A stretch of 64,000 bases of DNA from Micrococcus sp. (GTDB lineage Bacteria > Actinomycetota > Actinomycetes > Actinomycetales > Micrococcaceae), in the NCBI GenBank assembly GCA_029961105.1, contig JASBVO010000028.1, positions 55,417 through 119,416 on the forward strand. The letters run 5' to 3'. How positions within the stretch are numbered: position 1 is the first letter of the stretch; every line of letters begins with the position of its first letter. The notes below the pieces were generated by a model. It ran no database searches and had not been told where the DNA came from. It saw only the letters and a program-made list of their open reading frames with translations. Of this stretch, positions 11,538 through 21,950 are shown piece after piece. A program made the translations under genes and the position numbers.

Positions 11538-12176
11538 GTGGAGGGGACGAACAGCGCGGAGGCTCCGCGCCTGAGGCGACCGGGATGGAAGGATCCCCGG
11601 CTCCTGGCCGGGATCCTGCTGGTCCTGTTGTCCGTGGCGGGGATCGTGACGCTGGTCCAATCGCTGGACCGGTCAGAGGGATACTGGGCCGCGGGCCACG
11701 ACCTGGTACCGGGGACGGTCGTGGCGCCGGAAGACCTGACCGTGGTGCAGGTCCGCCTGGGGGACGCGGCCGATGACTACCTGCCGGCAGACCGGCCGGT
11801 GCCCGCAGGCGTCTCGGTGGTGGGAACGGTTCGCCAGGGCGAGCTCGTCCCCGCGGACGCCGTGGCCACCGTCGACCCGGAGTCCCGCCAGGCCGTGGCG
11901 CTCACGCTGGAGGATCCACTCCCGGAGGGCACCGGCCCGGGTGCCCGGGTGGACGTCTGGATCGCCACCGCCGACGGCCGGCAGGGATTCCGTGAGCCCG
12001 AGCTGGTGGCCCCGCACGCGGAACTCGCCGGGGTCTCCGAGGACTCCGGGTCGTTCGGCACCACGGGGGAGGTCTCCCTGCAGGTGTTGCTCGGCCCCGA
12101 GGAACTGCCCCGGGTCCTGGATGCCAAGGGCAACGGCGCACGCATCAGCGTGGTGCCCTCCCTCGGCGGGCGGTAG
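11538..12176 (+). CDS. SAF-domain (CpaB/RcpC-like) membrane protein
   Basis: 212 residues, GTG start after GGGAGG. One transmembrane helix (about residues 22-42) follows an Arg-rich N-terminus, then a SAF domain (AAGHDLVPGTVVAPEDLTVVQV...GTVRQGELVPADAV). SAF domains in CpaB-type proteins belong to Flp/Tad pilus assembly, but no other pilus gene is in the window. It is followed 9 bp later by a CpaE-like ATPase, so the two probably act together in cell-surface assembly or polar localisation. Confidence 0.78.
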   Translation: MEGTNSAEAPRLRRPGWKDPRLLAGILLVLLSVAGIVTLVQSLDRSEGYWAAGHDLVPGTVVAPEDLTVVQVRLGDAADDYLPADRPVPAGVSVVGTVRQGELVPADAVATVDPESRQAVALTLEDPLPEGTGPGARVDVWIATADGRQGFREPELVAPHAELAGVSEDSGSFGTTGEVSLQVLLGPEELPRVLDAKGNGARISVVPSLGGR

Positions 12177-12185
12177 GAGCACCGG

Positions 12186-13775
12186 ATGCGAAAGGTCTCG
12201 GTCGCCACCACCATCATGCCGGGGCATGACCACGTCTCCGGGCTGGAACGGCTGCGCGGTCCGGTCACGGTCATCCGCCGGTGTGAGAGCCTGGCCGAAC
12301 TGATCTCCGTGGCACGCTCCGGACTGGCGGACGTGCTGCTCGTGGCCGGGGACACCGAGCAGCTCACCCTGACGTTCCTCGAGGCCATCGCCGCCGACGC
12401 CCGCGGCGGGCGCTCCGTAGCGGTCGTGGCCCTCAGTGACGTCGCCGCGGAACGGGAACGACTCGGGCGCCTTGGAGTCGTCGCGGTCACGCCGGAGACT
12501 GCGCCCGCCGAGCTGGCCGCCGTCCTGCAGCAGGCCGCCACGACGGCCCGCAACCCGGCCCCAGCCGCATCCGCCGATCACGATGGCGCACCCGTTGCCG
12601 CGGACACGGCAGGACGGCGGGGCCGCCGGGTGGCCGTGGACGGTGGGGAGGCCGGAGGTCCCGCATCCGCCGTCCCGGGGGGTCGCCCAGCAGTCATCGA
12701 CGCCGGGACGGTGGCGCGGCCGGCGGCGCGCGGAGGCACCTCTCTCACCGCGCCCGGGGCTGAGCTGGAGGGGATTCCCTCCGGTGGCCACGGTCCCGGG
12801 GACGGTGCGGGCCCGTCGGAAGGCGCCTCGGCAGGGCTGTCGGACGAACTGCCGGACGCCGATGCCGCGGCAGGCCCCGCCCGGACGACTGCCGTCTGGG
12901 GACCGGCGGGCAGCCCGGGTCGGACGACTGTCGCCGTGAACCTGGCCGTCGAATTGGCGCTGGCCGGACGCCGGACCCTGCTGGTCGACCTGGACACCTA
13001 CGCGGCGTCCGCAGGCGTGCACCTGGGCCTGCTGGACGAGTCCGCCGGTATCGCCCAGGCCTGCCGGCTGGCCGACCAGGGCGGGATCACCCCGGACGGC
13101 GTCGCCCGCTCCGCCGTCCGGGCCCGGGTGGCGGGGACCACCCTGCAGGTCCTGACGGGACTGACCCGCTCCGATCGGTGGCCGGAACTGCGCCGGGCCG
13201 CCCTCGACGCCGTCCTGGAGGCGGCCGCCGAGGGATGGGAGGAGGTCGTCATCGACTGCGGCTTCAGCCTGGAACAGGACGAGGAACTCAGCTTCGACAT
13301 CCCGGCACCCCAGCGCAATGCCGCCACCCTGGCGGGACTGGCCGCCGCTGATCGGATCCTGGCCGTGGGCACCGGGGATCCTGTGGGACTGCCCCGCCTG
13401 ATCCGCGGCCTCGACGAACTGGACCAGGCCGGCACTGCTGTGGACGCCGTCGTGGAGGTCGTCGTCAACCAGGTGCGCGCCGAGGCGTCCGGCGTCGCGC
13501 CGAAGTCCCAGGTGCGCAGCGTCATCGAGCGCTTCGCCGGGGACAGGTCCGTCACCGCCTTCCTTCCCTGGGACCGCAAGGCCCTGGACCGGGCACTGCT
13601 GGGCGGACAGGTGCTGGCAGAGGCCGCCCCCACGTCGACGCTGCGCCGGGCCCTGTCCGCGCTGGCCGGGACACTGCCTGCCCCGGGGGGACCGGCCGGG
13701 ACGCGGAGGGAGCCGGCCGGGATCCCCGGGCGGCGTGCGTGGCCGCGCCGGCGAGCGCAGGGCGCTGTTCGTTAA
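12186..13775 (+). CDS. CpaE/MinD-like ATPase
   Basis: 529 residues. The N-terminal ~120 residues look like a receiver-like domain, then a low-complexity linker (about 125-230), then a MinD/ParA-type P-loop domain with the loop GPAGSPGRTT at about residue 238, followed by LLVDLDTYAASAG. The signature Lys of the Walker A motif is replaced by Arg (GRTT instead of GKTT). Such variants are, to my knowledge, usual in the Micrococcaceae copies of this protein. CpaE-like proteins localise pilus or secretion machinery. It is 9 bp after the SAF-domain gene and presumably in the same operon. Confidence 0.78.
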   Translation: MRKVSVATTIMPGHDHVSGLERLRGPVTVIRRCESLAELISVARSGLADVLLVAGDTEQLTLTFLEAIAADARGGRSVAVVALSDVAAERERLGRLGVVAVTPETAPAELAAVLQQAATTARNPAPAASADHDGAPVAADTAGRRGRRVAVDGGEAGGPASAVPGGRPAVIDAGTVARPAARGGTSLTAPGAELEGIPSGGHGPGDGAGPSEGASAGLSDELPDADAAAGPARTTAVWGPAGSPGRTTVAVNLAVELALAGRRTLLVDLDTYAASAGVHLGLLDESAGIAQACRLADQGGITPDGVARSAVRARVAGTTLQVLTGLTRSDRWPELRRAALDAVLEAAAEGWEEVVIDCGFSLEQDEELSFDIPAPQRNAATLAGLAAADRILAVGTGDPVGLPRLIRGLDELDQAGTAVDAVVEVVVNQVRAEASGVAPKSQVRSVIERFAGDRSVTAFLPWDRKALDRALLGGQVLAEAAPTSTLRRALSALAGTLPAPGGPAGTRREPAGIPGRRAWPRRRAQGAVR

Positions 13776-13801
13776 CGCTTTGAGACGTAGGCCACTAGGC
13801 T
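13772..13801 (+). promoter_or_regulatory. Candidate gdh promoter
   Basis: TTAACG (13772-13777), 18-bp spacer, TAGGCT (13796-13801), overlapping the stop of the CpaE-like gene and about 87 bp upstream of the glutamate dehydrogenase ATG. Confidence 0.45.
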
Positions 13802-13887
13802 CGGATGCAGTGGACCAAGGACGTTCCACTGATCCGGTCGCCCCGGCGCACCGGAGCCGTTGAAGCGATGGAAGAGGACACCCCCAG

Positions 13888-16800
13888 ATGTCATCGTCGA
13901 CCCCCCTGTGGACCGATCAGCACGACTCCGCCACCCCGGAGCCCGGGTTCGATCCGGCCCTGCTGTTCGACGCGTACTTCGAGCACGTCTCCGAGACGGA
14001 CCAGGCGGAACTGGACCCCACGACCCGCCGGGAACTGGTCATCACGCACGTGGACCTCGCCGCGAGCAAGGGCCTGCGGGACGCCGTCGTGAAGGTGACG
14101 CCGATGCGTCCGCACGCGCTGGTGCAGATCGTCCACGATGACATGCCCTACCTGGTCGACTCCGTCACCGCCGAGCTGACGCGCCAGGGGCACGCGATCC
14201 GCCTCGTCGCCCACCCCACGGTCATCACCCACCGGGACCAGGAGACCGGGCGGCTGCTCGCCGTGCACCGGGTCCCCACCCAGTCGGGCACCGCCAGCGG
14301 TGACACGACGGCGGCGCTCGCGGATCTCGGTCCGCTCATGGCCGGTGACGGGGCCCGGGCCGTCGTCGAGTCCTGGATCGGGATCCAGACCGTTGGGCCG
14401 ATGACGGCGGAACAGGCGGCGGACCTCGAGCGCGGCCTCGGCGAGGTGCTCGCGGACGTCCGGGCCGCCGTCGCGGACGCCGACCGCATGCGCTCGGCGG
14501 CCTTCACCGCTGCCCGGACGCTGGCCCATGACGCCCCGCCGAGCGTCCAGGGGGTGCGCCAGAGCACCGAGTTGCTGAACTGGATGGAGGACGGACACTT
14601 CACCTTCACTGGCTACCGCGAATACCTGTTGCACAGCGGAGACAACGGCCAGGTGCTGGTCCCGGTGGAGGACACCGGCCTGGGCATCCTGCGCCACCGG
14701 CCGACCGCGCCCCCGGCGCCGCTGTCCATCGCCGGCCGCAACCAGATCGAGCGCCCGATCCCACTGATCATCACCAAGGCCAACTCCCGGTCCCGCGTCC
14801 AGCGGGCCGCCTACATGGACTACGTGGCCGTGAAGACCTACGGTCAGGACGGCAGGGTCACGGGCGAGCGGCGCTTCATCGGGCTCTGGGACCCCAAGGC
14901 GTACACGGCCTCCGTGGAGGACATCCCGCTGATCCGGGACAAGGTGGCCGCGGTGCTGGCCCTGTCCGGGTTCCCGCGGGACTCTCACTCGGGGGCCGAG
15001 CTGCAGCAGATCCTGGAGACCTACCCGCGCGATGAGCTGTTCCAGGTGGACGTGGAGGAGCTGTGGGAGACCTGCCGGCAGATCCTGCAGCTGCAGGAGC
15101 GGCGCCGGACCCGGTTGTTCCTGCGTCCGGACACCTATGGCCGGTTCATGAACGCCCTGGTGTTCCTGCCCCGGGACCGGTACAACACCGCGGTGCGCGG
15201 TCGGATCCAGGACGTGCTGCTGGAGGCCCTGGGCGGTGAATCGCTCGACTTCCAGGTCCGGCTGACGGAGTCCGTGCTGGCCCGGCTGTACTTCCGCGTC
15301 CGGCTGCCCCGCGAGCGGGAGCGCAGTGAGCCGGTGGACGCCCTGGACCTGGAGCAGCGCCTCGTCGACGCCGTGCGCTCCTGGAAGGAGGGCGTGGACG
15401 AGAAGGCCATCGAGGCCTTCGGCGAGGACAGCGGCGTGGACACCGCCCGGCTGTGGGACGAGGCCTTCCCGCCCGCCTACCGGGTGGCCTACGAGATCGA
15501 CGACGCCCTGGAGGACATCGGCCGGTTCTCCGGGCTGCGGGGGGACGGGGAACCCGTGGTCCACGTGGTCCCGGAGGACCGCGACGAGAGGTCCCGCAAG
15601 GCGGAGGAGCACGTCGAGGGAATGACCGTGGGCCGGATGAAGGTGTACTCCGACCGTCCCCGGACGCTGACCGAGGTCCTGCCCGTGCTCCAGAACCTGG
15701 GCCTGTCCGTGATCGACGAGCGGCCCTTCGAGGTGGAGCCGGCCGACGGGCGCAAGTTCTACCTCTACGACTTCGGGCTCGGCTACCCGGAGGGCACGGA
15801 GAGCGAGGCCTCCGCCCGGCTGCTGGAGGACGCCGTGGTGGCCGCGGCGATCGGCGCCGCCGAGTCCGACGCCCTGGACCGGCTGGTCCTGGCCCAGGGC
15901 CTGGACAGCCGCACCATCACCATGCTGCGGGCCTACGCCAAGTACCTGCGTCAGCTCGGCGTCCAGTACTCCCTGACGTTCATGGCGGACTCGCTGCTGG
16001 CGCACCCGGAGATGACGTCCCTGCTGGTGGAGTACTTCTACACCCGGTTCGATCCCTCGCTGCCGGCGGCCACGGACGACGACGGCGCCGACGCCGGCCC
16101 GGCCCGTCGCCAGGCCGTGGAGGACGTCCGCGAACGGGCGGAGACGGCCCTGGACGCGGTGTCGACGCTCGACGCCGAGCGGGTCCTGCAGGGTTTCCTC
16201 ACCGTCATGCAGGCCACCCAGCGGACCAGCTTCTTCCAGGGGCATCGCCGGCTGAGCCTCAAGATCGCCACGGAGCAGATCCCGTTCGCGCCCCAGCCGC
16301 GTCCGGCCCGAGAGATCTGGCTGTACGCCCCCGACGTCGAGGGTGTCCACCTGCGCTTCGGGCCGATCGCGCGCGGCGGCCTGCGCTGGTCCGACCGCCG
16401 GGAGGACTTCCGCACCGAGGTGCTCGGACTCGTCAAGGCGCAGCAGGTCAAGAACGCCGTGATCGTCCCCACCGGGGCCAAGGGCGGGTTCTTCGCCAAG
16501 CGGCTGCCCGACCCCGCCACCGACCGCGGTGCCTGGATGGAGGCTGGCAAGGAGGCCTACCGGACCTTCATCCGCGGCCTGCTGGACATCACCGACCAGC
16601 AGGAACGCTCCGGCGAGGGCACGGTGTTCACCGTGCGCGGGGGCATCGTCCGCTACGACGGCGACGACGCCTACCTGGTGGTGGCCGCGGACAAGGGCAC
16701 GGCCTCGTTCTCGGACACCGCCAACGAGATCTCCGCCGAGTACGGGCACTGGCTGGGTGACGCCTTCGCCTCGGGCGGATCCGTGGGCTACGACCACAAG

Positions 16801-18786
16801 GCCATGGGCATCACGGCCCGGGGTGCCTGGGAGTCGGTCAAGAGCCACTTCGCCCAGATCGGCCACGACACCCAGGCCCAGGACTTCACGGTGATCGGCA
16901 TCGGGGACATGTCCGGTGACGTGTTCGGTAACGGCATGCTGCTCTCCGAGCACATTCGGCTCGTGGCGGCATTCAACCACCTGCACATCTTCCTGGACCC
17001 GGACCCGGACGCGGCGGCCTCCTTGGCCGAGCGGCGCCGGCTCTTCGCGCTGCCCCGCTCCTCCTGGGCGGACTACGACCGCTCCCTGATCAGTGAGGGA
17101 GGCGGCGTCTACGACCGCACCGCCAAGGCCGTCCCCGTCTCCGAGCAGGTCCGGGAGCGCCTGGGCCTGCCCGGGCACGTCGCCGAGCTCACGCCGGCGG
17201 AACTGATCCAGGCGATCCTGAAGGCGCCGGTCGACCTGCTGTACAACGGCGGCATCGGCACCTACGTCAAGGCCACCGACGAGGACCACGCCGAGGTGGG
17301 GGACCGGGCCAACAACGCGATCCGCATCAACGGCGCCGACCTGCGGGTCCGCGTGGTCGGCGAGGGCGGGAACCTGGGCTTCACCCAGCGCGGCCGGGTC
17401 GAGGCCGCGCTGGCCGGGGTGCAGATCAACACGGACGCCATCGACAACTCCGCCGGCGTGGACTGCTCCGACCACGAGGTGAACATCAAGATCCTCGTCG
17501 ATCAGCTGGTCTCCACCGGAGCCCTTCAGGCGGGGGAACGCGCCGGGCTGCTGGAGTCGATGACGGAGGAGGTCGCGCGGCTGGTGCTGCAGACCAACAT
17601 CGACCAGAACAGGCTGCTGCGCAACGACTCCCAGAAAGTCTCCGAGTGGCTGCCCAGCTTCGAGCGGCACATCCGCTGGCTGGAGGCGAACGGGGACCTG
17701 GACCGGGCGCTGGAGTTCCTGCCCGACGACGCCGAGCTCGATCGGCGCCAGCAGGAGGGGGCCTCCCTGACCACCCCGGAACTGGCCGTGCTGGTGGCCT
17801 ACACCAAGACCAACCTCTCCGCCGAACTGCTGGACTCGGCCCTGCCGGACGACCCCTGGTTCGACCGGACCCTGGACGCCTACTTCCCAGCCCAGCTGCG
17901 TGAGCGGTTCCCCGACGCGATCCAGCAGCACCCGCTGCGCCGGGAGATCATTGCCACGGTGATCGCGAACGACGTCGTCAACACCGGCGGCACCACGTTC
18001 GTGTTCCGCGCCATGGAGGAGACCGGCGCGGACGCCCCGGAGGTGGTGCACGCCTACGTGGCCATCAAGGAGATCTACGCCTTCGGCCCGTTCCTGGACG
18101 CGATTTCGGCGCTGCCGGCCTCCGTGTCCGGGGAAGCCAAGGCGCGCGTCTACCTCGACGCCCGGCGCGTACTGGACCGGGCGGTGCGCTGGTTCGTGAA
18201 CCACCGCACGCGCACCGGCGCCGGTATCAGCGCGGGGGTGGAGTACTTCCGGGACGACCTCCAGGCGCTGGCGCCCGCCCTGCCGGAGATCCTCTAGGGC
18301 CAGGACGCCCAGCGCTACGAGTAGTGGCGCGGCGAGGCCCTCGCCCAGGGCCTGCCGGAGGACCTGGCCAGCCGCCGGGCCTACCAGTTCGAGTCATACG
18401 GGCTGCTGGACGTGGTGCACCTGGCGCGGAAGACGGGCCGTGACCCGCGCTCCGTGGCCGACGTCTACTACCGCCTCTACGACCGCTTCGACGTCGACCC
18501 GGTGCTGAACCGCATCACCGGCCTGCCGCGGGACGGCCGCTGGCGCGCCCTGGCCCGCGCCGCGCTGCGTGACGATCTCTACGGCCTGCTCGTCAGCTTC
18601 TGCTCGGACATCCTGGACGGCGAGGGCACGAGCGTCGACGACCTCGTGGCGCAGTGGGTCGAGGACCGCGCGAGCAGCCTCGACCGGGCCGAGGGCTTCC
18701 TGGACGAGATCCGCGAGAGCGGCACCGATGACCTGGCCTCGCTGTCCGTGGCACTGCGCCAGCTGCGCGCGGTGACGGCTCAGTAG
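13888..18786 (+). pseudogene. gdh: NAD-specific glutamate dehydrogenase (GDH-180 type), two in-frame TAG
   Basis: A very large NAD-dependent glutamate dehydrogenase that converts glutamate to 2-oxoglutarate and ammonia. The frame opens at 13888 and is unbroken for 1469 codons, including the catalytic region (ARGGLRWSDRREDFRTE near residue 830, then PTGAKGGFFAKRLP). TAG codons then occur at 18295-18297 and 18322-18324. The same frame continues without further stops to 18786 with typical C-terminal sequence (LARKTGRDPRSVADVYYRLYDRF). Read through, the protein would be about 1632 residues, the family's usual size. Each TAG is one C-to-T step from CAG. Whether this is error, recent decay or readthrough cannot be settled here. 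pdtaS follows after 10 bp. Confidence 0.9.
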
Positions 18787-18796
18787 GAGGGAGCCG

Positions 18797-20344
18797 ATGC
18801 CGCTGCTGACAGCACCCCTCGACGACGATCCGGACCTCAGGGAGGGCGACGTCGACTGGCTGCATGCCGTGGTCGGTGACTGGCAATTGCTGGCAGACCT
18901 GTCCTTCGGCGACCTGGTGCTCTGGTATCCGGTCGCCGGGCCGGACGAGTCCGGCCGCGGCTTCGTGGCCCTGGCCCAGGCCCGGCCCTTCACCTCGCAG
19001 ACCGCGCTGCACCGGGACATCGTCGGCAGCAGGGTGCGCGCGGACCTGAAGTCCCTCGTGGACCAGGCCTGGCGGACCGGTGAGCCGGCGGTGACGGCGC
19101 CCTCGGCCTATGCACCGGACAGCTCGATGCGGGTTACCGTGTGGCCCGTGGTGCGTGAACGCCGGACCATCGGCGTGCTGACCGTGCACCAGAACCTGAC
19201 CGGGCAGCGGACCCCGTCCCGGCTGGAGCTGGTCTACCGCGAGAGCGCCCACCGATTGCTCGCCATGGTGTCCCGGGGCCAGTGGCCGGACCCGGATGAC
19301 CCGGTCGGTGGCCCGCACCGCGGCTCGCCCCGCGTGGGAGACGGCCTGCTGCTGCTGACTGCCGACGGCCGGGTGGACTTCGCCACGCCCAACGCCGTCT
19401 CGGCCTTCCGCCGGCTGGGGGAGACCGACCCCCTGGAGGGACGGTCGCTGGCCCGGGTCGTCACCGACCTCCAGGATGAGCGCCGGCCCGTCGACGAGTC
19501 CCTTCCGCTGGTCCTCACCGGCAAGGCGGCTGCCCGCGCCGAACTGCAGGTCCGTGCGGTCAGCCTGACCCTGAGGACGGTGCCGCTGCGGGAGGGGGCT
19601 GAGCGCATCGGCGCGCTGGTCCTGCTGCGCGACGTCACCGAACTGCGCCGCCGCGAACAGCAGCTGGTGGGCAAGGACGCCACCATCCGGGAGATCCACC
19701 ACCGGGTGAAGAACAACCTGCAGACCGTCGGCTCGCTGCTGCGCATGCAGTCCCGCCGGATGACCTCACCCGAGGCGAAGCGCGGACTGGAGCAGGCCAT
19801 GCGCAGGGTGGACACGATCGCGTTGGTGCACGAGACGCTCTCGCACGGCCTGGACGGCCAGGTGGACATGGACGCCCTGCTGGGCCGCCAGTTCCGCCTG
19901 GCGGTGGAGGTCGCCGGCGACGGCCGGCCCGTCACCACCGAGTACTCCGGGGGCTTCGGGCACCTGCCGAGCGACCTGGCCACGCCCCTGGCACTGGTGA
20001 TCAACGAGCTGGCCACCAACGCGGTGGAGCACGGGACCGCGCCCGAGGGCGGGCATGTGGGGCTGACCGCGCGCCGGTACCACCTCCCCGCGGGGGAGCG
20101 GCTGGAGGTCCGGTTGTGGGACAGCGGCGCGTCGGCCCCCGAACCCGGTCCCGACGCCGGCCCGGGGCCCTCCGCAGACCGGACGGGCGCCGGCGTCGGG
20201 CCGGAACCGGGACGGGACACCGGGCTGGGACTGCAGATCGTCCGGACCCTGGTGGCCGGAGACCTGCAGGGAACGATCGACTGGCACCGGCGTCCGGAGG
20301 GCGGCACCGAAGTGGTGATCCTGGCCCCCGTCCCGGAACGCTGA
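18797..20344 (+). CDS. pdtaS: PdtaS-type sensor histidine kinase
   Basis: 515 residues, no membrane segment, so a cytosolic sensor. The N-terminal ~150 residues form a GAF-like domain, about 165-280 a PAS-like domain, and then a HisKA_2 dimerisation domain with REIHHRVKNNLQTVGSLLRMQ (His near residue 301) and an HATPase_c domain (LVINELATNAVEHG, GLGLQIV). This is the architecture of mycobacterial PdtaS, which signals to the RNA-binding antiterminator PdtaR; pdtaR is not in the window. Strong AGGAGGGA ribosome site; gene ends in a perfect hairpin shared with whiB1. Confidence 0.88.
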   Translation: MPLLTAPLDDDPDLREGDVDWLHAVVGDWQLLADLSFGDLVLWYPVAGPDESGRGFVALAQARPFTSQTALHRDIVGSRVRADLKSLVDQAWRTGEPAVTAPSAYAPDSSMRVTVWPVVRERRTIGVLTVHQNLTGQRTPSRLELVYRESAHRLLAMVSRGQWPDPDDPVGGPHRGSPRVGDGLLLLTADGRVDFATPNAVSAFRRLGETDPLEGRSLARVVTDLQDERRPVDESLPLVLTGKAAARAELQVRAVSLTLRTVPLREGAERIGALVLLRDVTELRRREQQLVGKDATIREIHHRVKNNLQTVGSLLRMQSRRMTSPEAKRGLEQAMRRVDTIALVHETLSHGLDGQVDMDALLGRQFRLAVEVAGDGRPVTTEYSGGFGHLPSDLATPLALVINELATNAVEHGTAPEGGHVGLTARRYHLPAGERLEVRLWDSGASAPEPGPDAGPGPSADRTGAGVGPEPGRDTGLGLQIVRTLVAGDLQGTIDWHRRPEGGTEVVILAPVPER

Positions 20345-20377
20345 CACCCCGGCCTGCGGGGCAGGCCGGGGTGTCAG
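20341..20377. terminator. Bidirectional terminator, pdtaS / whiB1
   Basis: Perfect 17-bp stem (CTGACACCCCGGCCTGC and its complement) with a 3-nt loop, between the convergent stops of pdtaS and whiB1. It begins within the pdtaS stop codon. Confidence 0.8.
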
Positions 20378-20420
20378 ATGCCGGCTCAGCGCCGGTGGTC
20401 CTGAAGGTCGGTGGCGGGCG

Positions 20421-20669
20421 TCAGGACGCCCGGCGGGCACGTGCCGCGCGGCGCTTCAGCGCGCGGCGCTCATCCTCGCTCATGCCGCCCCAGACGCCGG
20501 AGTCCTGGCCGGACTCGATGGCCCACTGCAGGCAGGTGTCGATGACTTCGCAGGTGCGGCAGACGGCCTTGGCTTCCTCGATCTGGAGCAGGGCCGGTCC
20601 GGTGTTCCCGACCGGGAAGAACAGTTCCGGGTCCTTGTCCAGGCACGCTGCCCGGCTACGCCAATCCAT
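20421..20669 (-). CDS. whiB1: WhiB1-type iron-sulfur transcription factor
   Basis: 82 residues from the ATG at 20669 (MDWRSRAACLDKDPELFFPVG). Four cysteines at 9, 37, 40 and 46 make the C-X27-C-X2-C-X5-C cluster ligand set, followed by the GVWGG turn and a basic tail (ALKRRAARARRAS) that contacts DNA. The sequence is closest to WhiB1/WblE, an essential nitric-oxide-sensitive regulator that binds the housekeeping sigma factor. The frame opens further upstream to 20804 but lacks support. Confidence 0.95.
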   Translation of the reverse strand: MDWRSRAACLDKDPELFFPVGNTGPALLQIEEAKAVCRTCEVIDTCLQWAIESGQDSGVWGGMSEDERRALKRRAARARRAS

Positions 20670-21074
20670 GCTGATCGATACTCCTCTTCTGCCGGGCATA
20701 CTGCGCTCCCGGCGTTTCCTACATCGCGGAAGACGGACGGTCGTCCGTCGGCGGGGCTGGTCGTCGCCATCTATTCGACGGCAAAGAAAAAAGGGCCGTA
20801 GCAACGACCCCCGCTGAACTCGTGAAATATCTTTTCATGTAGATTGCACGTAAACAAGGGCTCCGGCGGAATGAACGGCGGATATCCTGAGGTTTTCATC
20901 ACAGCCGCGGGCATGACGGGTCCGACTATTCCGGCCCGCGCTCGGCGCTGTCAAGGGTGCGGGAAGTGGCCTCGACCAGTCCCGCAGCAGCGGCCTCGGA
21001 AGCGCGGGTGGCGCTGAAGACGGCGCGTGCGCCGGAACGGGTACAGGACATCGTCGGAAGGACGGCAGGAGCAC
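20670..21074. other. whiB1 upstream regulatory region
   Basis: 405 bp without a gene between divergent whiB1 and a small membrane protein. It is unusually AT-rich in the middle (20775-20860). It includes the candidate whiB1 promoter and the inverted repeat TGAAATATCTTTTCA (20823-20837). No other feature seen. Confidence 0.5.
20828..20857 (-). promoter_or_regulatory. Candidate whiB1 promoter
   Basis: On the minus strand TTGTTT (20857-20852), an 18-bp spacer and AAGATA (20833-20828). It gives a leader of about 150 nt before whiB1. An inverted repeat TGAAA-N5-TTTCA overlaps the -10. Confidence 0.35.
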
Positions 21075-21473
21075 GTGAGTACGCAGAGCCCCCGGAACCC
21101 CCGTCCGCCGGCCGTGGTGGCCGTGAGCCTGGTGCTGCTGCTCCAGGCCCTCGGAGTGCTGGCGGCGGCCGTCGGGTTCGGACTGCAGGTCGGCACCGGG
21201 GCCCTGAACCTGGGCGCGCAGGTGTTCCTCGTCGCTCTCATGGTGGCGGCCGGCGTCTGGATCGGCGCCGTGGGCTTCGGCCTGTGGCGCGGTCGGCCGT
21301 GGGTGCGTGCGGCGACCGTGGTCATCGAGCTGTTCGCCGTGATCCTGTCCATCAGCTTCCTCTCCGCGGGGAACGCGCTGATGGGCGCCCTTTTCCTGGT
21401 GCCGGCCGCGGTGGCCCTCGTGCTGATGTTCTCCCGGCAGGTGGCCTCCTACCTGGCCGGGCTGCCGTCCTGA
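21075..21473 (+). CDS. Small integral membrane protein, unknown function
   Basis: 132 residues from a GTG at 21075 with GGCAGGAG upstream; an ATG at 21027 in frame is less likely. Four hydrophobic helices cover most of the protein (VVAVSLVLLLQALGVLAAA, VFLVALMVAAGVWIGAVGFG, a third around VVIELFAVILSISF and a fourth ending VALVLMF). No recognisable domain. Followed by a strong bidirectional hairpin. Confidence 0.72.
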   Translation: MSTQSPRNPRPPAVVAVSLVLLLQALGVLAAAVGFGLQVGTGALNLGAQVFLVALMVAAGVWIGAVGFGLWRGRPWVRAATVVIELFAVILSISFLSAGNALMGALFLVPAAVALVLMFSRQVASYLAGLPS

Positions 21474-21500
21474 CCGAGGGGTTCCCTGGCGATAAAGGGG

Positions 21501-21539
21501 CCGGGCCCGGCCGCCTCCACTGGAGGCGCCGGGCCCGGC
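21501..21539. terminator. Bidirectional terminator
   Basis: GC-rich hairpin with arms CCGGGCCCGGCCGCCTCCA and TGGAGGCGCCGGGCCCGG (one bulged base), between the convergent membrane-protein and DUF1844 genes. Confidence 0.7.
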
Positions 21540-21578
21540 GGGGTCATCGAGGTCTGGGGTGAGCGGCCTGGACGGGCG

Positions 21579-21950
21579 TCAGTTCACCGCGCCGGTGTAC
21601 TTCTCGCCCGGGCCCTTGCCGGGAGCGTCCGGGAACGGTGAGGCCTCGCGGAAGGCCAGCTGCAGGGAGCGCAGGCCGTCACGCAGCGGTCCGGCGTGCT
21701 GGCTGCCGATCTCCGGGGCCGCTGCGGTGACCAGGCCGGCCAGGGCGGTGATGAGCTTTCGGGCCTCGTCCAGGTCGACGAGGTCCGCGGCGTCCTCGCG
21801 GTCGGCCAGGCCGACCTTCACGGCCGCCGCGGTCATGAAGTGGACGGCCGTGGTGTTGATGATCTCCACGGCCGGGACCTCGTGGATCTCCCGGACCCGG
21901 TCGTCCACCGGTTCGCCGGACGGGGAGGGATTCTGCTGTGCGTCGTTCAT
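21579..21950 (-). CDS. DUF1844 family protein
   Basis: 123 residues from the ATG at 21950 (MNDAQQNPSPSG). The core (EIINTTAVHFMTAAAVKVGLADREDAADLVDLDEARKLITALAGL, shown here only as a description of the region about 28-85) is characteristic of DUF1844, a small alpha-helical family conserved divergently next to infC in actinobacteria. Function unknown. Confidence 0.85.
   Translation of the reverse strand: MNDAQQNPSPSGEPVDDRVREIHEVPAVEIINTTAVHFMTAAAVKVGLADREDAADLVDLDEARKLITALAGLVTAAAPEIGSQHAGPLRDGLRSLQLAFREASPFPDAPGKGPGEKYTGAVN

Noticed and set aside
13891..18204. A 1437-codon open frame on the minus strand opposite gdh
   Set aside because: It mirrors the codon bias of a high-GC gene; its product is low-complexity (Val/Gly/Gln/His/Arg-rich) and has no domain or ribosome site.
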